From: Escherichia sp. ESNIH1
GTDB lineage: Bacteria > Pseudomonadota > Gammaproteobacteria > Enterobacterales > Enterobacteriaceae
Direction of reading: 5' to 3'
Length of the DNA stretch: 64,000 nt
Assembly (NCBI GenBank): GCA_002918705.1
Contig: PQKR01000003.1
Coordinates: forward strand, 459,977 to 523,976
Part shown: positions 21,556 to 30,683 of the stretch, piece by piece
Numbering within the stretch: the first letter of the stretch is position 1
Layout of the letters: each line of letters starts with the position of its first letter
The notes under the pieces: model-generated
Told to the model about the DNA's origin: nothing
Databases searched by the model: none
The model's input: the letters and a program-made list of their open reading frames with translations, nothing else
Program-made: the position numbers and the translations under genes

Positions 21556-21611
21556 CCGACCTACGAAACTACCCGACCTACGAAACTATCCGACCTACGA
21601 AACTATCCGAC
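21556..21611. repeat. 17-base tandem repeat, three copies, after crcB
   Basis: The unit CCGACCTACGAAACTAy-C starts at 21556, 21573 and 21590, with a broken fourth start at 21607. The block follows a half REP (tcgggtggcgctgcgcttac, 21537-21556), so it looks like local amplification of a REP tail. It ends just before the cspE terminator. Confidence 0.9.
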
Positions 21612-21627
21612 CCACTGAATGCAGGCG

Positions 21628-21655
21628 AAAAAAAACCCGCTTCTCAGCGGGTTTT
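21628..21655 (-). terminator. cspE terminator
   Basis: Read on the minus strand: AAACCCGC, loop TGAGAA, GCGGGTTT continuing into a T run. It lies about 22 bases after the cspE stop and would also work weakly for crcB in the other direction. Confidence 0.9.
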
Positions 21656-21677
21656 AGAGTTCTGTCTTATCGCTAAC

Positions 21678-21887
21678 TTAGATAGGCATTACGTTAGCAG
21701 CAGAAGGGCCTTTGGCACCGTTAGTGATTTCAAACTCTACGCGCTGACCTTCAGCCAGAGTTTTGAAACCATTGCTCTGGATTGCAGAGAAGTGTACGAA
21801 CACGTCTTTGCTGCCATCTTCCGGAGTAATGAAACCGAATCCTTTGGACTCATTAAACCACTTAACGTTACCTTTAATCTTAGACAT
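21678..21887 (-). CDS. cspE: Cold-shock-family RNA chaperone CspE
   Basis: This is a 69-residue single-stranded nucleic-acid-binding OB-fold protein, constitutive in E. coli, acting as RNA chaperone and transcription antiterminator. RNP1 is KGFGFITP and RNP2 is VFVHFSAI. It differs from E. coli CspE only in a few residues, including the C terminus NVMPI. The start at 21887 gives [10 protein letters not shown]; a second ATG one codon upstream is not preferred. A hairpin CGACACA/TGTGTCG at 21911-21929 lies in its leader. Confidence 0.96.
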   Translation of the reverse strand: MSKIKGNVKWFNESKGFGFITPEDGSKDVFVHFSAIQSNGFKTLAEGQRVEFEITNGAKGPSAANVMPI

Positions 21888-21995
21888 CAAAATTACCTTT
21901 ACATGAAAAACGACACAAATGCTGTGTCGGGTATCAGTACAACAATTGTCATGACTTTTGTCCAGTCGATATTCGTTAAAAAGTGATAAATGTCG

Positions 21996-24900
21996 CTATC
22001 TTTTTTTATCCAGCTGCAATATTTGCTCTTTTTTCACCGGTGAAGTGCGATGGATTAAAAAATAGAGCGCCGGGATGACAAACATCGATAGCAGGGGTGC
22101 AGTGAGCATGCCGCCTATCATCGGCGCGGCAATTCGCCGCATCACCTCTGCACCGGTGCCGTCCCCCCACATGATGGGCAGCAGCCCCGCCATGATGGTG
22201 GCCACGGTCATCACCTTGGGTCGTACACGCAGCACCGCTCCCTCGTGGATCGCCTGCATCAATAGCGGATTCCTGGCGTTCCCTGCATAGACGCCGTACC
22301 GAACCAGCGCCTGGTTGAGGTAAAGCACCATAATGACGCCAAATTCGGCGGCCACCCCCGCGAGGGCAATAAACCCCACTGCGCCGGCTACCGACAGGTT
22401 ATATCCCAGTAACCAGAGCAGCCAGACGCCGCCAATCAGCGCAAAGGGCAGCGTGCCCATAATCAGTAGCGCATCGGTTACCCGCTTAAAGGTGAAATAG
22501 AGCAGCACAAAAATAATCGCCAGCGTCACCGGCAGGACCATTTTTAACGTCGCCGTTGCTCGCTCAAGGTACTCAAACTGTCCGGACCAGGAGAGGGTTA
22601 CCCCCTGCGGCAGCGTGACCTGCTCCGTTACCCGCTGCTGCATCTCGGCCACGGCGGACTTAAGATCCCGCCCGCGCAGATCGACATAGATCCAGTTCGA
22701 CAGGCGAGCATTTTCGCTCTTCAGCATCGGCGGCCCCTCGCTGACCACGATCTCCGCCAGTTCGCCCAGCGCCACCTGGCTACCGTTTTCGGTCACCACC
22801 GGCAGGGCGCGCAGCTTGCTCACGTTGTCGCGCAGATCGCGCGGGTAGCGAATATTGATTGGGTAGCGCTCGCGCCCGGCCAGCACCTCGCCAACGTTCT
22901 CCCCGCCCACCAGCGTCGAGACCAGCGACTGTAGCGCCTTCACCGACACGCCATAGCGCGCCGCCTGCTGGCGGTTGATGTTGATATTGATATAGCGCCC
23001 GCCCGCCAGCCGCTCCGCCAGCGCGGAGGTCACGCCGGGCACGTTTTTTACCACCTGCTCAATCTGCTGCGCCACGCTCTCGATATCGGCAATTGAATTA
23101 CCGTTCACCTTAATTCCCACCGGGCTTTTAATGCCGGTCGCCAGCATATCCAGCCGGTTGCGGATCGGCGGCACCCAGACGTTGGCAATCCCCGGCACGC
23201 TGACGGTCCTGTCCAGCTCCTCCACCAGCTTTGCTGGCGTCATGCCCGCCCGCCACTGGTCGCGCGGCTTAAAGCGAATCGTGGTTTCGATCATGGTGAG
23301 CGGTGCGGGATCGGTAGCCGTCTCCGCCCTCCCCGCTTTACCCATCACGCTCGCCACCTCCGGCACGCTTTTGATCAGCCGATCGGTCTGCTGAAGTAGC
23401 CTTGCCGCCTCGCGGGCCGAGATGCCCGGCAGCGTGGAGGGCATATAGAGCAGATCGCCCTCGTCCATCGGCGGCATAAATTCGCTGCCGAGACGGCTGA
23501 GCGGCCAGAGCGTCACCAGCAGCAGCAACAGGGCCAGCGCCAGCGTGGTTTTCGGCCACGCCAGCACCTTGTCCAGCAGCGGTGCGTAGGCTCGCGTTAG
23601 CCAGCGGTTGAGCGGGTTGGCCTGCTCGTCAGGGATACGCCCGCGAATAAACAGCCCCATCAGTACCGGCACCAGCGTGATCCCCAGCCCTGCCGCCACC
23701 GCCATCGACCAGGTTTTGGTGAAGGCGAGCGGGGAGAACATCCGCCCCTCCTGCGCCTCTAGCGAAAATACCGGAATAAACGACAGGGTGATGATCAGCA
23801 GGCTACAGAAGAGCGCCGGACCCACCTCCACCGCCGCCTGCTCGGCGATCCGCCAGTACTCTCCCCCCGCGGGCTGACGCCCTGGATGCTCGTGTCGCCA
23901 CTGCTCCAGCACCTTGTGCATGTTTTCGATCATCACAATGGCGGCATCGACCATTGCGCCGATGGCGATGGCGATGCCGCCCAGGGACATGATGTTGGCG
24001 TTGATCCCCTGGTAGTGCATGATAATAAACGCCCCAAGGATGCCCAGCGGCAGCGAGACGATAGCCACCAGCGCCGAACGAAAATGGAACAGAAACAGGG
24101 TGCAGATCAGCGCAACGACAATAAACTCCTCGAGCAGCTTATGGCTAAGGGTCTCTACGGCGTGCTCAATCAGCGTCGATCGGTCATAGACTGGCACAAT
24201 CTCCACTCCCGCAGGCAGATTACGCTGAAGATCGCGCAGCTTTTTCTTCACCGCATCCAGGGTCTCCAGCGCATTCTTACCGTAGCGCATAACGATAATG
24301 CCTCCGGCCACCTCGCCTTCGCCGTTATACTCCGCCACGCCCCGGCGGATCTCCGGCCCGTTGCGAATGCTGGCAACGTCCCCCAGCAGCACCGGCACGC
24401 CGCCGCGGCTGTCGATAACGATCTGGCGAAACGCAGACAGGCTTGTAAGATAGCCAGTGGTGCGCACCATATACTCGGCTTCGCCCATCTCCAGCAGCGC
24501 ACCGCCGCTCTCCTGGTTCGCCGCCTGGACCGCATCAATCAGCTGCTGGTGGGTGATATTCAGCGCCCGCATCCGCGCCGGATCGGGGATGATTTGGTAC
24601 TGACGCACCATGCCGCCGACGCTGGCGACCTCTGCCACGTTGGGGACGGTTTTCAGCTCAAACTTCAGCGTCCAGTCCTGCAATGCGCGCAGATCGGCAA
24701 GGCTGTGTTTACCGCTGCGATCGACCAGAGCATATTCGTAGATCCAACCGACGCCGGTCGCATCCGGCCCCAGCCCGACGTTAACCCCGGCAGGCAGCTG
24801 CCCCTGGATCTGGCTCAAATACTCCAGCACCCGCGAGCGGGCCCAGTAGAGATCCGTCCCGTCCTCAAAGAGGATGTAGACATAGGCATCGCCGAACATG

Positions 24901-25157
24901 GAGAAGCCGCGCACCGTTTTCGCCCCCGGTACCGAGAGCATGGTAGTGGTCAGCGGGTAGGTGACCTGATCCTCAATAATCTGCGGCGCTTTGCCAGGGT
25001 AGCTGGCGCGTACGATCACCTGCACGTCGGAGAGATCGGGCAGCGCATCCAGCGGCGCGCGCTGAATCGACCATAGCCCCCAGACCGCAATGACCGCGGC
25101 AGCAAGCAGGATCAGCAGGCGGTTGCGCAGCGAGGCGCGAATGATGGCGGCGATCAT
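21996..25157 (-). CDS. Heavy-metal RND efflux pump, CusA-like inner-membrane protein
   Basis: RND transporter of 1053 residues in the heavy-metal (HME) family, closely similar to E. coli CusA ([53 protein letters not shown]). It uses proton flow to expel metal ions from periplasm or cytoplasm through the cognate MFP and outer-membrane channel. The three methionines that form the Cu(I)/Ag(I) site of CusA are all present, in [19 protein letters not shown] and [13 protein letters not shown], which argues for Cu/Ag rather than Zn/Co/Cd. The four-base ATGA overlap with the upstream cusB-like gene shows one operon. No regulator gene is adjacent. Confidence 0.93.
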   Translation of the reverse strand: MIAAIIRASLRNRLLILLAAAVIAVWGLWSIQRAPLDALPDLSDVQVIVRASYPGKAPQIIEDQVTYPLTTTMLSVPGAKTVRGFSMFGDAYVYILFEDGTDLYWARSRVLEYLSQIQGQLPAGVNVGLGPDATGVGWIYEYALVDRSGKHSLADLRALQDWTLKFELKTVPNVAEVASVGGMVRQYQIIPDPARMRALNITHQQLIDAVQAANQESGGALLEMGEAEYMVRTTGYLTSLSAFRQIVIDSRGGVPVLLGDVASIRNGPEIRRGVAEYNGEGEVAGGIIVMRYGKNALETLDAVKKKLRDLQRNLPAGVEIVPVYDRSTLIEHAVETLSHKLLEEFIVVALICTLFLFHFRSALVAIVSLPLGILGAFIIMHYQGINANIMSLGGIAIAIGAMVDAAIVMIENMHKVLEQWRHEHPGRQPAGGEYWRIAEQAAVEVGPALFCSLLIITLSFIPVFSLEAQEGRMFSPLAFTKTWSMAVAAGLGITLVPVLMGLFIRGRIPDEQANPLNRWLTRAYAPLLDKVLAWPKTTLALALLLLLVTLWPLSRLGSEFMPPMDEGDLLYMPSTLPGISAREAARLLQQTDRLIKSVPEVASVMGKAGRAETATDPAPLTMIETTIRFKPRDQWRAGMTPAKLVEELDRTVSVPGIANVWVPPIRNRLDMLATGIKSPVGIKVNGNSIADIESVAQQIEQVVKNVPGVTSALAERLAGGRYINININRQQAARYGVSVKALQSLVSTLVGGENVGEVLAGRERYPINIRYPRDLRDNVSKLRALPVVTENGSQVALGELAEIVVSEGPPMLKSENARLSNWIYVDLRGRDLKSAVAEMQQRVTEQVTLPQGVTLSWSGQFEYLERATATLKMVLPVTLAIIFVLLYFTFKRVTDALLIMGTLPFALIGGVWLLWLLGYNLSVAGAVGFIALAGVAAEFGVIMVLYLNQALVRYGVYAGNARNPLLMQAIHEGAVLRVRPKVMTVATIMAGLLPIMWGDGTGAEVMRRIAAPMIGGMLTAPLLSMFVIPALYFLIHRTSPVKKEQILQLDKKR

Positions 25158-26431
25158 GGCATCACCTCCCCGCCGTGCATGGCGTGGTTATGGTCATGCT
25201 GGTGCTCCATCGCCGGAGCGGCAACCGGCGTTGCGTCCGCCGTGGGCTGCGGCAGGGCACTGCGCAGGCTGGCTTCGGAATCAATCAGGAACTGACCTGA
25301 GGTCACCACGCTGTCGCCTGTCTTCACGCCGGTAAGGATTTGCGTCCAGCCCCCGGAGGTGATGCCGGTCGTTACGTTGACCGCCTGGAAGTGGCCGTCG
25401 CCGGTGGCCAGCAGCAGCCGGGACTGGGTGCCGGTATCAATCACCGCCTCCTCCGGTACCGCCAGCACCGGCGGACGGGCGGCGCGCTCTGCCAGCGCTA
25501 CCGTCAAAAACATGCCCGGCTTCAGCTTCTGCTGCGGGTTATCCAGCACGATGCGTGCCTTCAGGGTGCGGGTGGTGGTCTCCAGCTGCGGCAGCAGCTC
25601 GCTCACCCGGCCACGAAACGCCTCACCGGGCAGGCTGTCGGCGGTGGCGATAATCTCGCTGCCCACGCTCAGGGTCTGCATCTCTGCTGGCGCGTAATCT
25701 ACCACCAGCCAGACGGGGTCAAGGCTCGCCAGCTCAAACAGGGGCTGCGTCGCCTCTACCCTCGCCCCCTCCCGTGCATCAAGCTTCACCACGTAGCCGT
25801 CGCGCGTCGCGCGTAGGGTCAGCCGCGTCTGGGGTTTGCCGCTGCGCTCCAGCTCACGCACGATCGCGTCGGGCATAAACTGCAGAGCAAGGCGCGCCCG
25901 GGCGGCCTGGGTCAGGGTAGCATCCCCCAGCTGGCGCACGGCCAGATACTCCTGCTGCGCTGCCGTCCACGCGGGGATCCACAGGCGAGCCAGCGGATCG
26001 CCCGCCTTCACCCACTGCTGTGGTGCCCGTACGGTGAGCGACTCAACGACGCCCGAGGCGGGTGCAGGCACGATCTGAATACTGCGCTCGTCGGTGGTCA
26101 CCGTGGCATACGCGGAAAACGCCGGAGCCATAACACGCATCTGCGCCCTGGCGGTGGTCATGCCGAGGTTTTGCTGCTGCCGGGCGCTTACCGCAACGCC
26201 CGCCGCCTCCGGCGCGTCATCGGCATAGCGGGGCTGCAGATCCATATCCATAAAGGGCGATTTACCCGGCTTGTCGAATCGCTGGTCAGGCACCATCGGA
26301 TCGTACCAGTAGAGCACCTTACGCGCGGGCTGCTCCGCTGCTGCGGGTGCCTGCTGGCGTTGACCGGCAAGATAGCCCGCTCCGGCAGCCAGCATGGCGA
26401 TGAGCACAAACAGAATCATTAACTTTTTCAT
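25154..26431 (-). CDS. Membrane-fusion protein of the metal RND pump, CusB-like, with His-rich tail
   Basis: Periplasmic adaptor of 425 residues that links the RND pump to the outer-membrane channel. An N-terminal membrane anchor ([20 protein letters not shown]) is followed by the metal-binding segment [20 protein letters not shown] then [11 protein letters not shown]. The methionines of this segment correspond to CusB's Cu/Ag site. A barrel-sandwich and beta-barrel adaptor core follows. The C terminus is unusual: [14 protein letters not shown], a His/Met cluster that may bind metal. The start at 26431 overlaps the upstream gene's stop (ATGA), and its own stop overlaps the pump gene. Confidence 0.91.
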   Translation of the reverse strand: MKKLMILFVLIAMLAAGAGYLAGQRQQAPAAAEQPARKVLYWYDPMVPDQRFDKPGKSPFMDMDLQPRYADDAPEAAGVAVSARQQQNLGMTTARAQMRVMAPAFSAYATVTTDERSIQIVPAPASGVVESLTVRAPQQWVKAGDPLARLWIPAWTAAQQEYLAVRQLGDATLTQAARARLALQFMPDAIVRELERSGKPQTRLTLRATRDGYVVKLDAREGARVEATQPLFELASLDPVWLVVDYAPAEMQTLSVGSEIIATADSLPGEAFRGRVSELLPQLETTTRTLKARIVLDNPQQKLKPGMFLTVALAERAARPPVLAVPEEAVIDTGTQSRLLLATGDGHFQAVNVTTGITSGGWTQILTGVKTGDSVVTSGQFLIDSEASLRSALPQPTADATPVAAPAMEHQHDHNHAMHGGEVMP

Positions 26432-27681
26432 TGCGCCAGCTCCTCGGGGATCAGCCAGTGAATAGCGGCCCACGTCCGGGCCATCTCTTTTTCCGCCTGG
26501 GTGGCGGCCAGCTCGCTATCCAGCAGGCTACGCCGAGCCTCCAGCAGCGCCGTAAGATCGGACTGTCCGGCGCGGTACTGTGCCGCCAGCAGGATCAGGC
26601 GCTGCCTGAGCAGGGGTAACACCTCGTGCAGCTGACGCGACCAGCGGATCTGCGCCGCCCGGTAGTCAGCCACCAGGGTGCGGATCTGGGCCGTGTGCTG
26701 GCGTTCGGTCAATGCCAGACGATCGTTGGCCTGCATCGTGCGGGAGAGATCGGCGGCGTGATCTTTGTCCTGCCGATGCGACTGGAACAGCGGCAGGTCG
26801 ACGGTAAACATCACGCCAGCGAGATCGTCATTGCCTTCGGAGCGATGTCCGTAATAGACCTCCACCTCGACGTCCGGGATCGCCGCAATGGCGGATTCTG
26901 CGGAGCGGGCCTTCGCGGTATTGGCCTCCCGCGTGGCGGCCAGCACCTCTGGATGCAGGGTAATGCTCTCCTCCAGGGTGCGCTCCTCTGCCGGAAGCCG
27001 CTGGTAGGCAGGCAGCTTCCCGGCAGCGGCGGTGATTGTCTGTCCAGTAAGCTCGAACAGGCGGGTCTGCGCGATCTGTACATCGCGTTCGGCAAGGGTA
27101 ACGTTATCGCGCATGGCGCTTTCGGTAATGCGCAGCGCCAGCACGCTCTCCGGGACGGCGCTGCCTGCCCCCACGCTGGCTTTTTGCACGCTCTGCTGGC
27201 GTGCGGTCTCGGCCAGCAGCTGCCGGGCCGCCTCAAGGGCGCGGGATGAAATCGCCAGATCCAGCCACGCCTGGGCGGTATCCCGCTGCAGCGCGGCGCG
27301 GATCGCCTGGGCCTTTGCGTTGACGCTTTGCGACTCCGCCAGCAGGGTTTGCGCTTTCCGCTCGCGCTTATCCGCGCTGACGTACTGCTGCATGACGCCG
27401 ACGCGCTGCATGGTCATCCCTTCCCGAGTAAAGCGGCGATCGTTACTGCCCTGCACCGGCAGGTTTTCAAGACCAAACTTCAGCTTTGGATCGGGCAGCT
27501 CGCGGGCCGATTCCGCCATAGCGCTGAGCGCCTGCGCCTCGTTATGGCTGGCGGAAAGTTCGGCAGAGTAACGCTCGGCGGCGACAAGGGTTTGCGGGAG
27601 GGTATACGGCTCCGCCTGCGCGGCAGAGACGAACAGAATGAACAGCACGCCAGAGGGCGCACTGGAGAAAAAAGAGAACAT
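26428..27681 (-). CDS. TolC-family outer-membrane efflux protein (CzcC-like)
   Basis: Outer-membrane channel component of 417 residues with a signal peptide (about residues 1-23, ending AQA-EP) and two long coiled-coil repeats rich in A, E, Q and R. It lacks the lipobox Cys found in CusC/CusF-type operons, and its spacing looks more like CzcC/SilC-remote OMFs, so I do not call it cusC. It is the first of the three overlapping pump genes. Substrate choice rests with the inner-membrane pump. Confidence 0.85.
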   Translation of the reverse strand: MFSFFSSAPSGVLFILFVSAAQAEPYTLPQTLVAAERYSAELSASHNEAQALSAMAESARELPDPKLKFGLENLPVQGSNDRRFTREGMTMQRVGVMQQYVSADKRERKAQTLLAESQSVNAKAQAIRAALQRDTAQAWLDLAISSRALEAARQLLAETARQQSVQKASVGAGSAVPESVLALRITESAMRDNVTLAERDVQIAQTRLFELTGQTITAAAGKLPAYQRLPAEERTLEESITLHPEVLAATREANTAKARSAESAIAAIPDVEVEVYYGHRSEGNDDLAGVMFTVDLPLFQSHRQDKDHAADLSRTMQANDRLALTERQHTAQIRTLVADYRAAQIRWSRQLHEVLPLLRQRLILLAAQYRAGQSDLTALLEARRSLLDSELAATQAEKEMARTWAAIHWLIPEELAQ

Positions 27682-27734
27682 AGTAGAACCTCTGTTAATC
27701 GTAAATTAATTAAATTCAACGGATTAACAGGTAT

Positions 27735-28139
27735 CTACTCCCTAAACCGGCAAAAACGGATCGTTGCCGGCGGCCCTGCTGCGGGTGGGGTGAGCGACCA
27801 TTCGGTAGGAGGGGTATCAACACAGGCGGGCAAACTGACGGCAAGGGTGATATCCACCGGCAATGCCGCCAGCGATCCGTGCCCGGACTCCTTCTGCATC
27901 GCATCCGGCACGCAGTGCTTATCGCACAGAGGAGCCTGAAGCGCCTGGGGCGTTGGGGCCTCCGGCGTCTGCATATGTCCCACATGCTGGAGCATGGCAC
28001 TTTCACCCTGCATATCCAGGGTGCAGTCGTGGGAAGCAATCGCCACCTGGCTCTGGAACAGCAGCCAGCCGAACGCCATCAACAGCATCAGAAGATGCCG
28101 TTTGAGAAAGCGTAGCCGCCGTAGCCAGGATGCGTGCAT
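27735..28139 (-). CDS. Small exported Met/His/Cys-containing protein upstream of metal pump
   Basis: This is a predicted 134-residue exported protein with no certain family. It has a basic N terminus (RRLRFLKRH), a hydrophobic helix (LLMLLMAFGWLLFQ) and a likely cleavage site before ASHDC. The mature part has candidate metal ligands: HDC, CTLDM, MLQHVGHM and CDKHC. It resembles the DUF2946-type proteins often found beside copper pumps, but this is only an impression. The gap of 53 bases to the OMF gene suggests co-transcription. ATG 28139 is used; GTG 28148 in frame is an alternative, and neither has a strong ribosome site. Confidence 0.7.
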   Translation of the reverse strand: MHASWLRRLRFLKRHLLMLLMAFGWLLFQSQVAIASHDCTLDMQGESAMLQHVGHMQTPEAPTPQALQAPLCDKHCVPDAMQKESGHGSLAALPVDITLAVSLPACVDTPPTEWSLTPPAAGPPATIRFCRFRE

Positions 28140-28169
28140 AAAAACCACATAAAGAGAGTGAGATTGGCG

Positions 28170-28198
28170 AGTATACGCAGCGATCGTTTAATACTTAA
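28170..28198 (-). promoter_or_regulatory. Candidate promoter of the metal-efflux operon
   Basis: On the minus strand, TTAAGT (28198-28193), a 17-base spacer and TATACT (28175-28170) give a moderate sigma70 match, 31 bases before the first gene. No CueR- or CusR-like dyad was recognised in 28149-28355, which also contains the dcuC promoter on the other strand. Confidence 0.45.
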
Positions 28199-28355
28199 AG
28201 ATTTATTTGATGCCTTTATTGCGCAGAATGCAGAATGTCTACCTGGGTAACTAATTCGCCAGATAATCCGCGCTACTTCGCTATTTATTGATTTTTGTCA
28301 GCTACCGGTTCGCTTCTGTTCGGCACATTGCATGCCTTAATGATGAGAGGGAACC

Positions 28356-29729
28356 ATGTTGACCTTTATTGAACTCCTGATGGGCGTGGTCGTGATCGTT
28401 GGCGTTGCGCGCTACATCATCAAAGGCTATTCAGCCACCGGCGTGCTCTTTGTTGGCGGTCTGGTACTGCTGATCGCCAGCGCGCTGATGGGCCACAAAA
28501 TTCTGCCGTCGGGCGCCACCAGCACCGGCTACAGTGCCACTGATATTGTCGAATACATCAAGATCCTGCTGATGAGCCGCGGCGGCGATCTCGGCATGAT
28601 GATCATGATGCTCTGCGGCTTTGCCGCCTATATGACCCATATCGGCGCAAACGATATGGTGGTTAAGCTCGCCTCCCGGCCGCTGCGCTATATCAATTCG
28701 CCCTATATCCTGATGATCGCCGCCTACTTCGTAGCCTGCCTGATGTCGCTGGCGGTCTCCTCGGCCACCGGGCTGGGCGTACTGCTCATGGCCACTCTCT
28801 TTCCGGTGATGGTCAACGTCGGCATCAGCCGCGGCGCGGCGGCAGCCATCTGCGCCTCACCGGCAGCGATTATCCTCTCTCCAACCTCCGGGGACGTCGT
28901 GCTGGCAGCCAAGGCCGCAGAGATGCCGCTGATCGACTTCGCCTTTAAAACCACGCTGCCCATCTCTATCGCCGCGATTATCGCGATGGCGATTGCCCAC
29001 TTCTTCTGGCAGCGCTGGCTGGACAAAAAAGAGAATATCTCCCATGAGATGCTGGATGTGAACGATATCACCACCAGCGCGCCGTCGTTCTACGCCATCC
29101 TGCCCTTCACCCCTATCGTCGGCGTGCTGATCTTCGACGGCAAATGGGGGCCAGAGCTGCACATCATTACTATTCTGGTGATCTGCATGCTGCTGTCGGC
29201 GGTGCTGGAGTTTATGCGCGGCTTCAATACCCAGCGGGTCTTCTCCGGCCTGGAGGTGGCGTATCGTGGTATGGCGGACGCTTTCGCTGGAGTAGTGATC
29301 CTGCTGGTTGCCGCCGGGGTCTTTGCCCAGGGGCTGAGCACCATCGGTTTTATTCAAAGTCTGATCTCCATCGCCACCTCCTTTGGTTCGGCCAGCATCA
29401 TTTTAATGCTGGTGCTGGTGACGCTCACCATGCTGGCGGCGATGACCACCGGTTCGGGCAATGCGCCCTTTTACGCCTTCGTGGAGATGATCCCGAAGCT
29501 GGCCAGCGAGGCGGGCATTAACCCGGCCTACCTGTCGATCCCCATGCTGCAGGCCTCTAACCTCGGGCGAACCCTCTCCCCGGTCTCCGGCGTGGTGGTT
29601 GCCGTGGCCGGGATGGCAAAAATATCGCCCTTCGAGGTGGTAAAACGCACCTCGGTGCCGGTTCTGGTGGGGTTGATCGTGGTCATTGTCGCTACGGAAA
29701 TACTCGTTCCTGGTACAGCCCTACGCTAA
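28356..29729 (+). CDS. dcuC: Anaerobic C4-dicarboxylate transporter DcuC
   Basis: Inner-membrane carrier of 457 residues that exports succinate and exchanges fumarate/C4-dicarboxylates during fermentation and fumarate respiration. It aligns along its length with E. coli DcuC (MLTFIELLMGVVVIVGVARYIIKGYSATGV), with about twelve hydrophobic helices. RBS GAGGGAA lies 7 bases before the ATG. It is divergent from the metal pump operon; in E. coli pagP separates dcuC from cspE. No clear FNR site was seen in the upstream 200 bases. Confidence 0.97.
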   Translation: MLTFIELLMGVVVIVGVARYIIKGYSATGVLFVGGLVLLIASALMGHKILPSGATSTGYSATDIVEYIKILLMSRGGDLGMMIMMLCGFAAYMTHIGANDMVVKLASRPLRYINSPYILMIAAYFVACLMSLAVSSATGLGVLLMATLFPVMVNVGISRGAAAAICASPAAIILSPTSGDVVLAAKAAEMPLIDFAFKTTLPISIAAIIAMAIAHFFWQRWLDKKENISHEMLDVNDITTSAPSFYAILPFTPIVGVLIFDGKWGPELHIITILVICMLLSAVLEFMRGFNTQRVFSGLEVAYRGMADAFAGVVILLVAAGVFAQGLSTIGFIQSLISIATSFGSASIILMLVLVTLTMLAAMTTGSGNAPFYAFVEMIPKLASEAGINPAYLSIPMLQASNLGRTLSPVSGVVVAVAGMAKISPFEVVKRTSVPVLVGLIVVIVATEILVPGTALR

Positions 29730-29740
29730 GCACCACACGA

Positions 29741-29767
29741 AAAAGCGCCTGTTCGGCGCTTTTTTTA
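29741..29767 (+). terminator. dcuC terminator
   Basis: AAAAGCGCC, loop TGTTC, GGCGCTTTTTTT: stem of six GC-rich pairs with A and T flanks, 12 bases after the dcuC stop. Confidence 0.92.
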
Positions 29768-29817
29768 TGCTTTAATAACTTTCTGGAACTATTTAAATAT
29801 ATTCATCAGGAATTGAA

Positions 29818-30627
29818 ATGTTCAGAAAGGAGTTCGTACCTCTGCTCGCCGCCGCAGCGGCCATGCTCTGGAGTGCCGCCGCCCCCGCCGCCCCGCTGAG
29901 CGCCACCCAGTACGGTGATTTCGATCGCTATGTGCTGGCGCTCTCATGGCAGACCGGGTTCTGCCAGAGCCAGCACGATCGCCGCCAGCGCGAGCCGGAC
30001 GAGTGTCGCCTGCAGAAAGAGAGCGATAACAAAGACGATTTTCTGACCGTTCACGGCCTGTGGCCCGGCCTGCCTAAATCTATCGCCGCACGCGGGGTCG
30101 ACGATCGCCGCTGGATGCGCTACGGCTGTGCCACCCGTCCCATCCCCAATATGCCGGAGGCCCGCGTCGGGCAGAAGTGCGCCAGCGCAGAGACCGGCCT
30201 GTCGCTAGAGAGTGCGGCAAAGCTTAACAGCGTAATGCCGGGAGCCGGGGCAAACTCCTGCCTTGAGCGCTATGAGTATGCCAAGCACGGCGTCTGCTTT
30301 GGTTTCGATCCGGATGCCTACTTTGGTGTGATGGTGCGTATGGCCAGCGAGATCAAACAGAGCGCGCTGGGTAAGTTTATTGCTGCCAACTACGGGGAGC
30401 GGGTCAGCCGCAGCGATTTTGACGCCGCTTTCGCCCGGACATATGGCGTTGATAGCGTGAAGGCTGTAAAGCTGACCTGCAACGGTAACCCGGCCTATCT
30501 GACTGAAGTGCAGATTACCCTCAAGGCGAGTGCGATAAACGCGCCGCTCTCGGCCACCTCATTTATTGCCCAGCCGCATCCCGGCAACTGTGGTAAACAG
30601 TTTGTTCTGGATGAAGTGGGATATTAA
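29818..30627 (+). CDS. rna: Ribonuclease I (RNase T2 family)
   Basis: Periplasmic broad-specificity endoribonuclease of 269 residues. The signal peptide ends around APA-AP (residue 24-26). The two conserved active-site segments are visible: HGLWPG (CAS I, around residue 78) and YAKHGVCFG (CAS II, around residue 159) with catalytic histidines and Lys. Several Cys pairs support disulfides. The translation starts at ATG 29818 shortly after the dcuC terminator, with AGGAA upstream. A hairpin CCTCTG/CAGAGG (30638-30668) separates it from convergent ybdR. Confidence 0.96.
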   Translation: MFRKEFVPLLAAAAAMLWSAAAPAAPLSATQYGDFDRYVLALSWQTGFCQSQHDRRQREPDECRLQKESDNKDDFLTVHGLWPGLPKSIAARGVDDRRWMRYGCATRPIPNMPEARVGQKCASAETGLSLESAAKLNSVMPGAGANSCLERYEYAKHGVCFGFDPDAYFGVMVRMASEIKQSALGKFIAANYGERVSRSDFDAAFARTYGVDSVKAVKLTCNGNPAYLTEVQITLKASAINAPLSATSFIAQPHPGNCGKQFVLDEVGY

Positions 30628-30637
30628 CGAGAACCCG

Positions 30638-30668
30638 CCTACCCTCTGGGGATTATCAGAGGACAGGC
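30638..30668. terminator. Hairpin between convergent rna and ybdR
   Basis: GCCT-CCCTCTG, loop GGGATTAT, CAGAGG-AGGC forms an interrupted stem just after the rna stop. There is no T run, so termination efficiency is doubtful. Confidence 0.5.
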
Positions 30669-30683
30669 AGGATAGAAGCGGCG

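Noticed and set aside
23886..25076. 396-codon open frame antisense to the CusA-like pump
   Set aside because: Antisense artefact; the sense strand protein is a clear RND pump with conserved motifs.
28149..28355. CusR/CueR operator for the metal operon
   Set aside because: No convincing dyad with the expected spacing was found; only a sigma70-like promoter was noted.
28149..28355. FNR site for dcuC
   Set aside because: TTGAT is present once, but the paired ATCAA with four-base spacing is missing.
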